This document shows positions 24,121 to 36,864 of a stretch of DNA of 64,000 nt, in pieces (position 1 is the first letter of the stretch; the number at the start of each line of letters is the position of its first letter). The position numbers and the translations under genes were made by a program. Below the pieces are notes generated by a model, which saw nothing but the letters and a program-made list of their open reading frames with translations, was not told the DNA's origin and ran no database searches. The DNA is from Mortierella alpina (lineage: Eukaryota; Mortierellomycota; Mortierellomycetes; Mortierellales; Mortierellaceae): positions 2,604,001 to 2,668,000 of the forward strand of contig JANATF010000005.1 of assembly GCA_029449245.1 (NCBI GenBank), in the 5' to 3' direction.

Positions 24121-25447
24121 TCACTGCTCGCGCTTGTTTCGCGTCGTCGCCCGGCGGTTTTTGCTGGATGGTGAGAACCGCTTCATCAACGACTCGATCA
24201 TTTTGTAGAACCAGAAGAGATTGAGGGTGTTCAGCACAACGTTGGCGGCTGAGTAAATGATGATAAGGTGCCAGGGGATTTGGTCCAGCACAGGCATCAC
24301 GTTCAGATAGGTTTGGTACGACATGTAGACGCCAAAGACGATCCTGGCGCCAAAGAACACTGCCAGCAACGCGATGCCGTTGATCAACTGGTAAATAGAT
24401 CCTGTCATGCCAAGCTTGTCCTATTTTTGATTCAAGTCGCTTTTAGTGGTAGTCAGGAAACTGGCCATGCCTCCGTAAAAGTCATGTCCATGTTGCCTTC
24501 TGTGGCACTGTAGAACCCTGGGCGACTTACCATGAACCAGTGGATGTTGAGGAACGGAGTGCTCAACTCAAACATCAAAAAGACGCTTCCATAGTACTGC
24601 AAGAATGGCCTCTGAAAGAAATAGCGAAAAGGAAGGTGGAGAAATGGTTATTGTCTAGACTGTCTAGATGCGCACGGCCCAGCTAAACGACGGAGTCGAT
24701 GCATGCGAAACTTACAAAGCTGAAAATGAAGACGCTGAAGGAGCAAAATCCATGAAACACAAAGCCGATACCGAACTCCTTCATGTGCCGAATACTATGG
24801 ATGGTATCCCACAGGAAATACCTGCAGGTCAAACAGAAGGGTTCAATTTGGCATTAGTCATGGCAATGTTCGGCTTTGTGGAGTGGGACTATAAGCCTAA
24901 ACCAGACACGTCTGTGACCCAAGCTATCGAAGGGGGTCTCATCCCCACCGTTTCTGAGAAGCATGGTTGTATGAAGATAAATTCCGAGTTCCTTCGAGCG
25001 CCGTAGAGTTCACAAGTTCCTTTCATCCTACCCGCATGCGATGGCATAAACCTGGCCGGCGTAGAAGTCGTATCCAAAAATTTTGTTCTGCATCAGCGTC
25101 TCGTTCCACAGCAAGGGGGTCGAGAGTAGGACAATGGCGATTGCATGGACCGACGAGACCACATGGACTGTGGCAGGATGACAAAGATGATGATGGTGTA
25201 AAAGAATTCAATAAACTGCGTGCATTCAAACACGGCTTCTTCTAGCTTTGAATTGCATCATAAGCGTACCGTCCCAGTTTAGCTTCTTAGCTCCTGCAAG
25301 CTGAGGATATGTATTGGGGAATAGGCGAGGACAGACGGTCTGGGACAGCTGAACGATGAGACTGCAGCCGATGGCCGAGTATAAAAGGGTGGTCCAGTGG
25401 TGCTCCAGGGCGGCAACACCGAGGGTGCTCCATAAGCTTTCTCCCAT
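24121..25447 (-). CDS. TLC-domain membrane protein (TLCD4/TMEM56-like)
   Basis: Multi-pass membrane protein of the TRAM-LAG1-CLN8 family, probably in the ER or Golgi with a role in lipid handling; no specific reaction can be assigned. Five exons: 25447-25270, 25167-25032, 24821-24716, 24611-24531, 24420-24121, total 266 residues with matching phases. Five to seven hydrophobic segments are visible, starting with LLYSAIGCSLIVQL (about 21-34). TLC-type features are NWDVHVVSSVHAI, LLSTPLLWNE, GYFLWDTIHSI and ELSTPFLNIHWFM with its conserved His-Trp. The C-terminus is basic (SSKNRRATTRNKREQ). Ceramide synthase-type double-His catalytic motifs are not evident, which favours the TLCD4 branch. Confidence 0.86.
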
Positions 25448-25808
25448 CGTTGTTAGCCACGAGGGGTGTTGCGTAGTCTAAAGCGAGGAGTTGTTCTGAT
25501 CGTTGTAGAGCTCTTGGGCTTTGAATCCAGAGCTTTGACGAGAGGCTTGACGAGGGGCGGTCAAGGGCAAGGAGGAAGGAAAAGGGTCTGGGAAGAGGAC
25601 AGGGATGAGAGAAGAGGCGAAAAATGATAAAGGGCAGAGTTTCTGGAAATTTAAACTCGCTTCAAAGGGACAAAATTCAACCGGTGTCGCTGAGGGCTGT
25701 GTCCGAAAGTTTGGTGAGAAAAGCATTCCTATCACAACAGCCGTCTGCGTAATCCTTCGCAATCGTGTTTATTTGCTCCTGCACTTTCTCCCAACTATGG
25801 CTGGCTTC
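25448..25808. other. intergenic region between eIF3k 3' end and TLC gene start
   Basis: These 361 bases hold the TLC gene promoter (reading left) and the eIF3k 3' end. No other gene is seen. Confidence 0.45.
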
Positions 25809-26967
25809 TTATGCGTCGTTCGAGTGTCCGATAATCTTGGTCAATTCTAATGAGAGAGAGAGAGAACAACAAGGAATTTTAGCGTGATGCTTCGGATACA
25901 GTCAGCAGCGTTTTCAAGCTAACTACTTACGCTCAAACTTGATATTCTCAGTCAAGACAGTGGTCTTGGCCTCATTATCCTTGTTCACAGGGATGGTGAC
26001 CACGCCATTTGCCTCGGTCCATTCTCTCGTCTGGATAAAGTCAGTGAGTGCTTGGCCCTTCAAATTGAGATATGCCTGGAGGCTCTCAAGCTCGATCGAC
26101 TGAAAGGTCATGGCGATAGCGTTGGCAATGTCTGGCGAATGTCACGTTGAGTAAACCAGGTGTTAGTAGGATGTCGGGTGAGCAACTACCATGAAGAGTA
26201 AAACTCTCTGGAAGACACTATCAACTCAAACGTACTGTTACGGATAAGATCCTCGAATCCAAGAACCTCAGCAGTCAGCTCCTTGTAAATGTCATCGCCT
26301 TCGTAGACCTTCCAGAAATCAGCAAAGCAAGCCTGCTCGATCAAGTCCTGGAGAGCAACGAGACGAACCACGGGCTCCTCAGCAACCATCTGCTCGTTCA
26401 AGAGGTACAAGCAAAGGTTGAAATCAGGCTCAGGCAACGTTGTCAAAGCCTTGACCAAGATGTTGTTGACGACCTGATCGTTGGTCAAGTGGGGGTTGAA
26501 CTGGTACCTATTTTTTTAGACAAACAATCGACAGTAGTCAGAATCAACAGTAGCTGTTGAATACTCGGCCAAAGAGCGGCTGTGCTAAGGGATCCGTCCT
26601 GACTATCATTGGTTATCGTCATCAAGTGGTGGTCCAGAGAAGCCGAGACTAGTCAGCACGAGCACCATCCCAGTTACAATTCCTGTTGTGAATGCTGTTG
26701 TTGTTGTCATCGTGAACGATTCCGTAGCATCCCTTATTCGCAGAACTATCCTTGATTACAACTGCATCCAGTTCAAAATAGGACTGCAATCGCTTACAAC
26801 TTGAGGATGGCCAGGTTAGCCATGGCATCGCACTCCTTGTTACTGCACTGGGCAGCCAGGTACTCCTCCAGGATGGAGACATTGTCAGGGTTGTATCTGT
26901 CGACACCGTCGATAAGGGACTGGATGACCTCGGGGCGGGACGAGGGGGTGTTGGAGACGCGGACCAT
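25809..26967 (-). CDS. EIF3K: translation initiation factor eIF3 subunit K
   Basis: Non-core subunit of the eIF3 complex on the 40S ribosome. Four exons: 26967-26798, 26507-26236, 26131-25931, 25846-25809, total 226 residues (human 218). The family pattern is clear: DGVDRYNPDNVSILEEYLAA, then NLAILKLYQFNP, LVKALTTLPEPDFNLCLYLL, FEDLIRN, and the winged-helix/PCI end with LTENIKFEQLTKIIGHSNDA. Residue 1 is the only early Met. The last intron ends in a long CT tract (about 25851-25870 on the plus strand read as GA). Confidence 0.94.
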
Positions 26968-27462
26968 GGCGAGAGAACTGATGTGATGAATGCAAAGCAG
27001 ATTGGGACCAAAGAACCTCTTCTCGATGCACTTGCTGAACCCAAATAGCCGCGGACCGCAGACGAGTCTGTAGACGTGAGCAGCACCCAGAAATCAAAAC
27101 AAACGGTTGTTTAAGGGGTTCTCGCCCGCCACACAGTCCGGACCACTGAGTCTATCGCGCAACTGCCATATCACAGCTGTGCAATGAACCTCCACTTCAC
27201 GTCCCATCCTCTGCGCTCCTCCCACTAGCTAATAAACGGGACTCCCCAAAACGGCATATGGTGCTTCTTATGAGTGCAGTCAACAAGTCTTTGTCGTATG
27301 CAGCAGTGCCTCTGCTAACGCAACATGGAAAGCCTTGATAGTATAGAAAGTCAATCACGACAACGACTTCAAAAAAGTGCCGAGCTGTATTACGTTGCGT
27401 TGATAACATCGATGCAATCTAGTGTGAACCCATCGGGACGGGACGTCTTGCTTCAAGACGAC
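26968..27462. other. intergenic region between ATP18 3' end and eIF3k start
   Basis: These 495 bases hold the promoter of eIF3k (minus strand). No gene is recognised. Confidence 0.45.
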
Positions 27463-28029
27463 TTAGTGCTTCTCCTCCTTCTTGCCGGTGACTACAGGAT
27501 AGGAACGAAGAAAAATGTAAGTACCTTTCCAAGAGCTCGAGGACAGCTAGTGTACAAACAACAAAGTGCTTCGAGAGTCTGTCTTTTGACAAACGATTAG
27601 AATGAAATATAGGCTGGCTTACAGTGGGGGTTGCGAGGATCGTTCTTGAAGCCGTCGGCTAATTAAACATGTAGAGTAAAAGGTAAATTAGACGAACCTC
27701 TTTAGTGCAACGATAACAAACGACACATCTCAAGAGATCTCCTTGAGTGTAATATGAATCAACAGTTTGTTGAGAAGGTAAAAGCCCAAGTCGTCTTTAA
27801 AGCAAACAACCACAAAACGCCATCAAGTGTGCAACTCAGTTGTCTGCAACCCTGAGGACGTTGGCGTATTCCTTGTGATGTTGCCGATGTTTGACCCGGA
27901 TTGGTTTGATCAGGGGCACATACACTTCAAAGCGGCCTCCTGAGCGGCATTGATGAGGTAGAAGGTGACGGCACCACCAACCAGGAAGGGGGCCATAGGG
28001 CGGATGAAGGGAGAAGACCAGGCACGCAT
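27463..28029 (-). CDS. ATP18: mitochondrial ATP synthase subunit i/j (Atp18)
   Basis: Small single-pass subunit of the F1Fo ATP synthase membrane sector. Three exons, 28029-27924, 27658-27623 and 27491-27463, give only 56 residues, close to yeast Atp18 (59). The pattern matches: FIRPMAPFLVGGAVTFYLIN as the membrane segment (about 8-27), then SDGFKNDPRNPHF, the best conserved block of the family (yeast has NDPRNPRF), and a Lys-rich end. Donor choice at exon 1 (GTATGT) was fixed by reading frame. The gene is too short and too split to stand out as an open frame. Confidence 0.88.
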
Positions 28030-28973
28030 TTTGTATATAGGATGAAAGTGATGGGGAGAGCAAGATTGCGGAAGCGGGAGCTCTTATTTACAAAGTCATT
28101 TTAAACCACGTGATTTGCCTCACTCCAACAGGATGAGAGTCGCATAGCATAGCAAATCGAATGCCTGCAGCAACAATATACAATGCCCATGGGGCCGTCG
28201 CAGTAATCTGCAGCCTCTGAGATGCCTCAAAGCCCCTCCAAGGACCACTCCCTGATTTTTGAAACCTGGAGCACTTGGAAACAATCGATGTATGCAGGTG
28301 TAGTAATGTACACTGTGCGGCGATAGCGTGTGTGCGTTGTGAGCTGCGAGCTGCTAGCGTGGCAGACAACACCTGTGGAGGGATGACAAAGGGGTTGAGC
28401 GAGGGTTTGTCGAGGTAGGGGGCGGCACACCAGCAGCACCAGCCGCACAATCATATCGACGCTGCAAGTACTGTCTGCGGGCCAATGAAAATGGCAATCT
28501 CATATTGCTCGTTTCGCCTTTGGGGGGACGACTTGTGCCTTTTTTTATATATACTTCCTGTTTCCCTCCTTACCCAGTGCATCCTATTCACAATCCCTTT
28601 GCAATCCCTCACCTCCTTCTCGCCTGTTCGCCTCTCCCCTCTTTTGTTCAGCAGCGGCCCTTCTATCCGTGAACTCTGTTTCCGACTTTACCCACGCCCA
28701 TCCTCATCACCACCTCGCTGCATCCTCCCTTCTCTGTTTTTGCCCTCAAGCTCCATACCTTTTTCCATCCGCATAGGCCAACCCAGACCCTCCTTCCTTT
28801 GTTTGCGCTGTGCTGAGACAGCCCCCCTCGTTCCCATTTGATCGCCCGTCAAAGTCAGCCAAAAACTGCCTTGCATACTCTTGCTTCATTCGATACGCTG
28901 ACGGCAAGGCAAGAGGAGTCAAAACATCAGGAGCATCAACCGCACAGCAATCACACAAAGTCAGGCAAGGGAG
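28030..28973. other. divergent promoter region of ATP18 and the Zds gene
   Basis: This 944-base region contains TTATATATA near 28545-28555 and a pyrimidine-rich stretch at about 28560-28800, ahead of the Zds start. No other gene is evident. Confidence 0.45.
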
Positions 28974-31900
28974 ATGTCCAAGGAGCACGCCGAGTCACTT
29001 GCTCTCCCTCAAGCAGAAGACGCAACCCCAGTCCGCTCTCGAAAGCAATCTGCAGACAGTGTTCTGGCCCGGACCCGACGGGAAGCCATCGCACTGGACG
29101 GTCTTATGTTTGAATCTGGCTCAACTGTAGATGATTTGTCGCCTTCGCCTTCAGCAGCAGAGAAGGTAAACAATTTCGCTGCCTTGATCAAGAGCGTTTA
29201 GGAATGCAAGGAACAGACTGTCCTCCACACCCACCAGGATATATGTTCCATGCCCAGAGTTTACTCGACAGTCCCCACAAATATGTATCGTGGAGTCAGG
29301 AGCCATTTGAAAATAGACATCAACCCACGACATGGTCGATAGAGCCAGGATGACCAGGATAGCAGCGAGACAGCGCGGAGGGAGACCTCAAACAGAGCCC
29401 AGATGAACTGTAATAGACGTGAACAGGGAGGCACATTGGGTTAGCCTATTGAGCCCCCCAGAGAATGAGAGAGACGATATTCCGTTCATGGCAGGACCTC
29501 GTTGTTTTCCAAGTCTATTTTTCTCACCTTTCTCCTGACTTTGCCACTCACCCATGTCTCCTCAACCTACTTCATCTTTCAATCCTCGTGCATCTAGCAG
29601 CCTGAAGCCACTCAACTTTTGAGCGAAAGGTCGCATCACGTCGGGCACGGTCGGCCAGATCAAACGGGATTGTCTGGCGACGGTGACGGCGCTCTTCAGC
29701 AGATTAAAACACTAGATTTACAGCAAAAGGCAGCTTCGACATCCCCCGACTCTTCTCCTTCATCCTCCACCGCCTCGACCTCGTCAGAATCATCTCCAGG
29801 ACTGTTGTCGGCGCACCAGGAGACGCATTTTGAATCGGAAAGAGAGAATGGCCTTGCCCCTCCCTCACTTGCGCGTTCTGTTTCACGTTCGAAGCGGCAG
29901 AGTTTGTTCATGGGCGATCATATCACCATCAACCAAGAAGGACCCATTATCGTGTCCCCGTCTTCCCACTCTTCAAACTCTAATGACGACCAAGAGGACA
30001 TGAAGGAGGTCCAGATCGAAACGGAGGATCCCTCGCATCTTTTTTGGGTATATAAAGGAACTCTCATGTAGTTTGAGGCATTTTGGACTAGAGTGCTCCA
30101 AACCGTTGATCATAACCAACCGTATCTTCTTTTCAATGCCGAACAGGTTCCTTTCCACCTCCACCCAGAGATCGCCCCTAACGAGTATAACAAGTGGCTG
30201 TCGAAGCACGGTGTAGACTCGAGTTCAACGAATGGGGCACCCTCCAGTCGAAGCCCTTCTGTGAGCCGGCGAAAGTCTGTTTTATCCGCACTATATAATC
30301 CAGAAGAGGATAGGGACGAACAGCCGACCAAGCCAGCCAAGATTGTTGAGGAGTCTCAGGACAGCGATTTTTTGTCGGGAGTTTTCTCAATGCCTCTTGA
30401 TCAAATGGGGGAGCCGCCTTTAAAGACAAAAACGTCGCTCAGACGAAGCGTTAGTCTCTCTGCAACATCGCCTACAAGTAAGTCGCTTGACTCCGCATCC
30501 GAAAACATCCACGTGTTAGCTAGGCGATATTCTAATACGTACCTTCTGCAACATATTAGGAGACCACTTTCCCACCGACGCTGAAGAAGATCTCGTGGCT
30601 GTCAAAAGACCAGGAGCGCTTGAGCGTGGCGGCCTGTCGCTCTTGAGACGAAGCGCTAGGACAAAGATCCGCAGAAACTCAACAGCCTCCAATGATACCA
30701 GAAATGATGTATCGCGTTTGCGCCAAACGATCAGTGCTACAGGCGAGTACCCTGCAGTGTCTTTGGTAGACAATGGCCCACTTCCGCGGCCGTCAACAGT
30801 GGAACAGGCAGTAGCGGCAGACGCGGCCGGTCAGGACATTGCCAAGTCACGAAAGGAAGGAGAGAATGCTCCTCTTAAGCGCTTTGTTTCAACACTCAGG
30901 GACTCTTCCAAACCGACCATCACAACCTACGTGGAGCCACATCTTTTAGAGCAACAGCGAAAAGAGAACAAAGAAGCAAATGGCGATAGGCAGGAGGACG
31001 AGGAGGCGCCCTCGTTCAGGATTAGTGCACCCGGAAATCTAGAGAATTCGGCGGCTGCGCGTTCGCTAGCCGAGACTACTGAGCACGACCGAAAAGAGAA
31101 ATTGGACAACCTCGCCCTAAACTATCCTATACCACCACCGGTGAAATTGGCCCAGAACTTGCTGCAGGAACCTGGTTCGCAGACCGCCTCACCGTCCAAA
31201 ACAGCACCGTCGCTCTCGCCTTCGCCTGTACCCCACCAGCAGGCAAAGCAGAAACAATCAGGCCGGCAGCATAGTAATATCTCGCACTCCAAGAAGCCGT
31301 CAACTTGGTCCTGGTTGTGGGGCAAGGAAAGGGCGGGCGAGAAAGGAACAGAGTCTTCACCACCTGGACCCTCTAGTGCAACATCAACGACTGGCAAAGT
31401 CAACAGCTCGCCCACGTCTCAAAGTCAAAGCTCAGATGGAAGTTCTCCAACAGTTTCTCCAAATGAGAGTGCAAGCAAGAAGCCCTCGACGCTCTCGTTG
31501 TTGTTTTCACGGAACGGCAAGTCAGCATCCTCCAAATCCCAGGCGGCAACGGCCGAGAGCGCACAGTCGAGTGCCATGGGCGGCTCACATGGTTTCTCTT
31601 CATCGTCTAACAAGCCCAAGTACAGTAACTACAACCGACTGCCAATCCACATTGAACGAGCCATCTATCGCCTGTCACATGTCAAGCTGGCGAACCCAAG
31701 GCGACCGCTGCATGAGCAGGTATTGATCTCGAACATGATGTTCTGGTACCTGGGTGTCATTCAACAGCAGCAGATGCTTCAGCAGCAGGCGGATCTTCAG
31801 CAACAAGAACAGTTGCAGCAACAGCAGCTGGTCATGCAACAGAAGCATGGAAGGCCCGGCTCTCCAGACAAGTCCAAAGACGATTCAAAGGAAGACAAGG

Positions 31901-32409
31901 AGTCCAAGTCGAAGCAAAACCCCAAGAAGAGAAAGAGCCAAAAGAAAAAGAACCGCGGCTCGTCTAAATCTGCTGAACGGATCGTCAAAAGCCCAGAGTA
32001 TGAGCTGCAGCAGCAGTTTCACGTGGATCAGGCAGCAGCACATTCTGGACGACCGCGCCAGCAAGGATCCAGCTTACCATCTAGAAACGGTGTCCCCAAA
32101 AACATTGGACGGTCAGGCGACGATCTTAGCTCTCAGCCAAACGGTGATCTCGCGGAACATGAGGAGGAGAGCAAGAGGGTTAGTGGGGTAGCGAGCTATT
32201 CGGATTCGTGCGAATCTGATGGTGATGATAACCAGCTGCGCCACGATCGCCAACGGGACGATCAAAGGATTGGTTCGCAGTCCGATACCTTGACGGGGTT
32301 GTCAATCAAGGCAGCTCCTAAAAGCCAGCAAGAGGAGGATGAAGAGGAGGACGACGTACCGTTGGGCCATTATCAAAACGTGTCGCGGCAAACCGTCCCT
32401 GTATCATGA
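28974..32409 (+). CDS. Zds1/Zds2-like regulator of PP2A-Cdc55 and mitotic exit
   Basis: Homologue of yeast Zds1/Zds2, which bind PP2A-Cdc55 and control mitotic entry, mitotic exit and polarity. Exons: 28974-29165, 29598-30047, 30147-30477, 30560-32409, total 940 residues with matching phases. An N-terminal block (LARTRREAIALDGLMFES), the block FWVPFHLHPEIAPNEYNKW (about 213-231, across intron 2) and the Zds_C domain (AIYRLSHVKLANPRRPLHEQ then VLISNMMFWYLGVIQ, about 690-725) fit the family. The rest is Ser/Pro-rich and disordered. In yeast Zds_C is at the extreme C-terminus; here some 210 further residues follow (Gln-rich, then Lys-rich, then acidic). The first exon and its 432-base intron are less certain than the rest. 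Polyadenylation is probably at AATAAA near 32424. Confidence 0.84.
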
Positions 32410-32614
32410 TGGCATGAAACTGACAATAAAGTGAACAATCAGCCTGTAGTAGCTTTTTTCATAAAAGAGCAGGAGTAGTGTGGTGTAGCACGGTGGTACT
32501 TGCATTTGGCTGAGCAGTTCAGTCAGTAGTCTTTCCCCTTAAGTTTGTTAGAATTCTGGCCTGTCTAAAACGCTCAGAGGTCCCTCACCGATTTGAACTT
32601 CCTTTCACTTCAAA

Positions 32615-34361
32615 ATGGTAATGCTGGAGGACCACATTTTTTCGGCCAATCAGAGCGCACGGTGCCGCCTTGGACATCCGGATGCAACCCAACTCGCAGC
32701 ACACATCCATCCAGCCCACTCTACGCATAAAATCGATCGATCCATCGGCCAGCAACCCAGCGATCCATCAGACCTGCGCAGATTCGGGGACCAGCAACTA
32801 GAAAAAAATATAAGGAGAATCACCCAATCCGTTCATTTGCTGCAGATCCTGGACAACGAACGTTGTGGTCATCCATGGAGCCGACATCAAATCTAGACTT
32901 GCCAAAGCTCCTCTTTCCCATCTCGGCTCACCACCTGTTGAATTGAGCCTCTTGGAATCAACTGTCGTTGAGGATCAACCCTCTTCTCGGAACATTAGCA
33001 CGTACTTGATTCTAACAACAAACCCATCACCCTTCTTGCTTTTTACGAAACGCTATAATCTAGGCTCGTGGACCCAAAAAGCACTTGAAGCGCCTCAATG
33101 CTCCCAAGCACTGGATGCTGGACAAGCTGACCGGCACTTATGTATGTGAGCACCTCTTGTCCCCCAAACACCACGGGAACTATTCGGTCTCTTCATGAAG
33201 TGGAGCCGGCTAGGATTGGAATAACGCTCGTCTGTCCAGCAGGACAGCCTTGGGTCCGCCACCAAGGAGATTAACGATGTCAGGAAGTCGGACCATCAAT
33301 CGAGCGACTCGGAATGGATCCCTCTGACCTCAACTCGGTTGGATCTTGGAACACGCGTTCTATGGAGACTCTTGTCCAGAGTCAGACGAGGAGACAATAC
33401 AACGTAAACACTTCTGGAACTGGGTGTTTTGACAAGTGCACTTTGACCACTGTTTGAAAGAAGACCACCCGTCAGCGACTCGACCACAACCATCACATCC
33501 TCAGCGCAGTCAACGCCCTCGCCATATCGACAACTGCCATTCTTTGTTCTACCTCAGTCGACATCCGCCAGCTGGACACATGTTTACACGCAAACCATTT
33601 CGTTGATAAAAGCTGCCTTTGCTAATTTCCTCACCCACTCTCACGAATAATCGATCCTCTAGGCCCCCAGACCTACCGCTGGTCCCCATAAGCTCCGCGA
33701 GTGCTTGCCTCTCGTCATCTTGATGCGCAACCGTCTGAAGTACGCTCTCAACGGCAAGGAGGTTCAGTCCATCCTCATGCAGCGTCTCGTCAAGGTCGAC
33801 GGCAAGGTCCGCACTGACTCCACCTTCCCCGCTGGTTTCATGGATGCCATCTCCATCGAGAAGACTGGCGAGAACTTCCGTCTCGTCTACGATACCAAGG
33901 GTCGCTTCACCGTCCACCGTATCACTGCCGAGGAGGCCAAGTACAAGCTGTGCAAGGTCAAGAAGGTCCAGCTCGGTGCCAAGGGTATCCCCTTCGTCGT
34001 CACCCACGACGGACGCACCCTCCGTTACCCCGACCCCTTGATCAAGGTCAACGACACCATCAAGCTCGATTTGGAGACCTCCAAGTTCTCCGAGTTCATC
34101 AAGTTTGAGGTCGGTAACGTCGCCATGGTCACCGGTGGTCGTAACACTGGTCGCGTTGGTGTCATCACCCACCGTGAGCGTCACATTGGAGGTTTCGATA
34201 TCGTCCACATCAAGGATGTTCTCGACCGCCAGTTCGCCACCCGTCTCTCCAACGTCTTTGTCATTGGTGAGGGCAACAAGCCTTGGGTCTCTCTCCCCAA
34301 GAACAAGGGTGTCAAGCTCACCATTGCCGAGGAGCGTGACCGTCGCCGCGCTGCCAACTAA
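32615..34361 (+). CDS. RPS4: 40S ribosomal protein eS4 (RPS4)
   Basis: Small-subunit ribosomal protein with S4/KOW folds. Exon 1 codes only the start ATG (32615-32617) and is followed at once by GTAATG. Exon 2 is 33064-33141 ([20 protein letters not shown] and onward) and exon 3 is 33663-34361 (starting [18 protein letters not shown]). Total 259 residues, all phase 0. The sequence is almost collinear with animal RPS4, including KIDGKVRTD-like, [30 protein letters not shown] and the end [14 protein letters not shown]. The two introns (446 and 521 bases) are much longer than other introns here. Codon use in exon 3 is strongly biased to C-ending codons, as expected for high expression. AATAAA lies at about 34391. 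Confidence 0.96.
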
Positions 34362-34804
34362 AAACTGGTCTCTTGCTGTCTACAAATTCAAATAAAAGGC
34401 TGACTTTTGAGGTTCTGCGAAAAAAAAAAGACGACGTTAGGGCTCCTGTATGAAAATGTGGTGTAAAGCATCTTTGGACGTTCTGTCGCTGTGCGTATTT
34501 AAGCAAATGATTGTTGGTGATGTGAAGTCTGAGCGGTGTTCGTGGCGGCCGACGTTTTAGAAGCAACGTAGTTTGTCAAAAAAAAAAAAAAAAAAATAGC
34601 TGCACGCTCGCGAGCGAGGCGAAGCAATTTCTGTGGGTCAATAACACCCTATTCATTTCCAGTTGAAAAGTGACCCGATGTGTTCGCAGAAAGAAAAAAA
34701 AAGACACAATTTGTATTGGAATGCTTTCGCTATGCTTCTTCCATCCCTAAAAGACTCTGCGAGGGCCTATTGAGTGGAAGCAAAATGATGAGCTATATTC
34801 TAAT
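34362..34804. other. intergenic region, convergent gene ends
   Basis: RPS4 and eIF4E end here facing each other. Contains AATAAA (about 34391) for RPS4 and an A run at about 34579-34596. No gene is seen. Confidence 0.45.
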
Positions 34805-35942
34805 TTACACAGTCCAGGGTCTGCCACCAGTCTTGGTATCGTGGTGGGGCTGGAACTCGAATGCTCCGTCAATGTTGATCGACTTCTTGAGCGTGCGACT
34901 GCAGTGAGTAAGAAAGAGAGAGTAGAAAGAAAAAAAATGTAGTAGGCGATTAGCATTTGACTCTGCCTAGAAGAGAGAAAGACAAGAAAGAAAAATGCCC
35001 TCAGGGTGGCAGGGATAACGTACCCGATGCTCATGGCGATCTCCTGGTTGTCAGCGGTTTTGGTCCACAGCGCTATCCTGAAAAAGGCCTTACGAACCGA
35101 TACAACAACTCCACAAACTTCATTCTCGTACTCAAAGGCCTCACCAATGCATGCAAGCATCTAAATCCATGGTGAAAAGAAAAATGAGGGAGGGGTATCA
35201 GTATAACTATCAGTTGGAGACCCTCTCCCAGATCGAATCAAAATCGCTGGCGATCGCGTTCATTTACCGTGTTGAGCCAGATGTTATCGATTTCACTCAT
35301 GGTCTTGTTGCGAGGAAGTTGGATGCTCCACTTTCCACCGTGCTTGTTGGCAGGGTCCTCCCACATGGGCTTGATACCCTGCTTGAAAAGATGGTAGTTG
35401 GAGCTGATGGACAGGTCGCAAGTCTTCATGATGTTGTTGTACACACTATTCAGAGCAAAACATCATCAGGTTAGTACTGAATATCAGTCTGCATGAAAGT
35501 GCACAAGTTGCTGTTGACCTGAACAGAGTTCCTGCTATTTTCATAAGCTGGAGAAGAGAGCACTCAAAAACAGAGCAGTCGTATTGAAAAGTAACGCAAG
35601 AGACAAAATATCGCTCATCTCGGGAAAGAAGCGATATGATCAAGAATGACACTTCCGCCCTGATCGAGAACTTTGAACAGGGCTTTGGGATAGGAAAGGG
35701 GGATACTTGTGGTCTCCACCAGATCAAAAAACTTACCCCCAAAAGTCCTCGACAGTGTCAAAGGTGATGAGCTCCTTCAGAGACTGCTCCCAGTTGTTGG
35801 CGTTGGACTTCTTGCCAGGGTTATCGAACCAGAGGGTCCAGGAGTTGTGAAGGGGATGTTTTACGTTGAAGTTGACGGGATCGTTAAAGACGGTGACGTA
35901 TTTGTCGCCAGAAGGCACTGCGAGGTTGTCGTTCTGAGCCAT
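34805..35942 (-). CDS. EIF4E: mRNA cap-binding translation factor eIF4E
   Basis: Binds the m7G cap of mRNA and recruits eIF4G. Four exons: 35942-35737, 35445-35268, 35160-35024, 34898-34805, total 204 residues. Family features in order: [14 protein letters not shown] (cap-stacking Trp in SWTLWF), the dorsal helix region [14 protein letters not shown] that meets YxxxxL proteins, [19 protein letters not shown] (second cap-stacking Trp in PMWED), [12 protein letters not shown], and the last part [13 protein letters not shown]. The C-terminus is [10 protein letters not shown]. It is head to head with a gene for an eIF4E-binding protein. Confidence 0.96.
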
Positions 35943-36864
35943 GGTGAAGGAAGGGAGTAAAGGAGGGGTTGCTGTGGATGATATGCAAAGAGTGAGCGAG
36001 CGACGGGACCGATGAGAAAGAAGTGATGCAAAAAGTATAAAAAATAAAAGCTTTGTTCAGACACGAGGAATGCAGACGATGGGGAGGGAGTGGGGTGTGC
36101 TATCAAGAACGCTGGGTGGAGACGATGGACAATGGACGGGACAGGCCACAGATCAGGTCGGGATTCAGGGGAAGATGGATAAGGGCGAGGGATGCAGGGA
36201 TGATGGATCGGGACGCGGGTGATGAAGACGAGGACTTAAAATGGCGTGTTGGGAAAGGTGCAAATCAAATCAAAATGCCACGATGCAAATCGCTTTTCTG
36301 TTGTCGCCAACCTTTGGAGAAGGGGACTGCTTCGATGATGTGACGTTGATGTATTGACTGCCTGAGCGTGTCCTGTCTCCTAGCAGGGACGACGTTTGAG
36401 TGGTGTTCTGGACATCCACACACTTTAAATCGTCTTTTGTCATAAACCAACACGCACACACTCACACGCAGACACATCGAGCCGCCTCTCATCAACCTCG
36501 CAGAGCTTGCACAACCTCCTATCCAGTCCTGTCGCTATCCGCCAGTATTAACCACCATCGCCAGGTAGCCTATCCCTCATCCCCCTTCGCAAGGCATCTG
36601 GTCGACAGAGAAAAGGGTGTGCAAGAGCAAAATCTCGTGAAGGGTACCAACCAGGACGTTATGTCAGAGACCCACTTCTCTACACTCAGATGCAAACAGA
36701 CAGACCCACCAACAAACCTCTTCCTTGCCCACGGCCACACTCTGGATGCTTAATATGCTTCCCACGCACGGTTCTCTTTGCTTGATGGAGCCTCATTCCC
36801 GTTCACAACTGATCGAATTGTATTGCCTCTTCTTATGCTTTGGTACAGCCGTCTAGTGCCTAAT
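35943..36864. other. bidirectional promoter region of eIF4E and its binding protein
   Basis: The 922-base gap separates the starts of eIF4E (minus) and the 4E-T-like gene (plus). A TTTAAA element occurs near 36423. No coding region is recognised. Confidence 0.45.
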
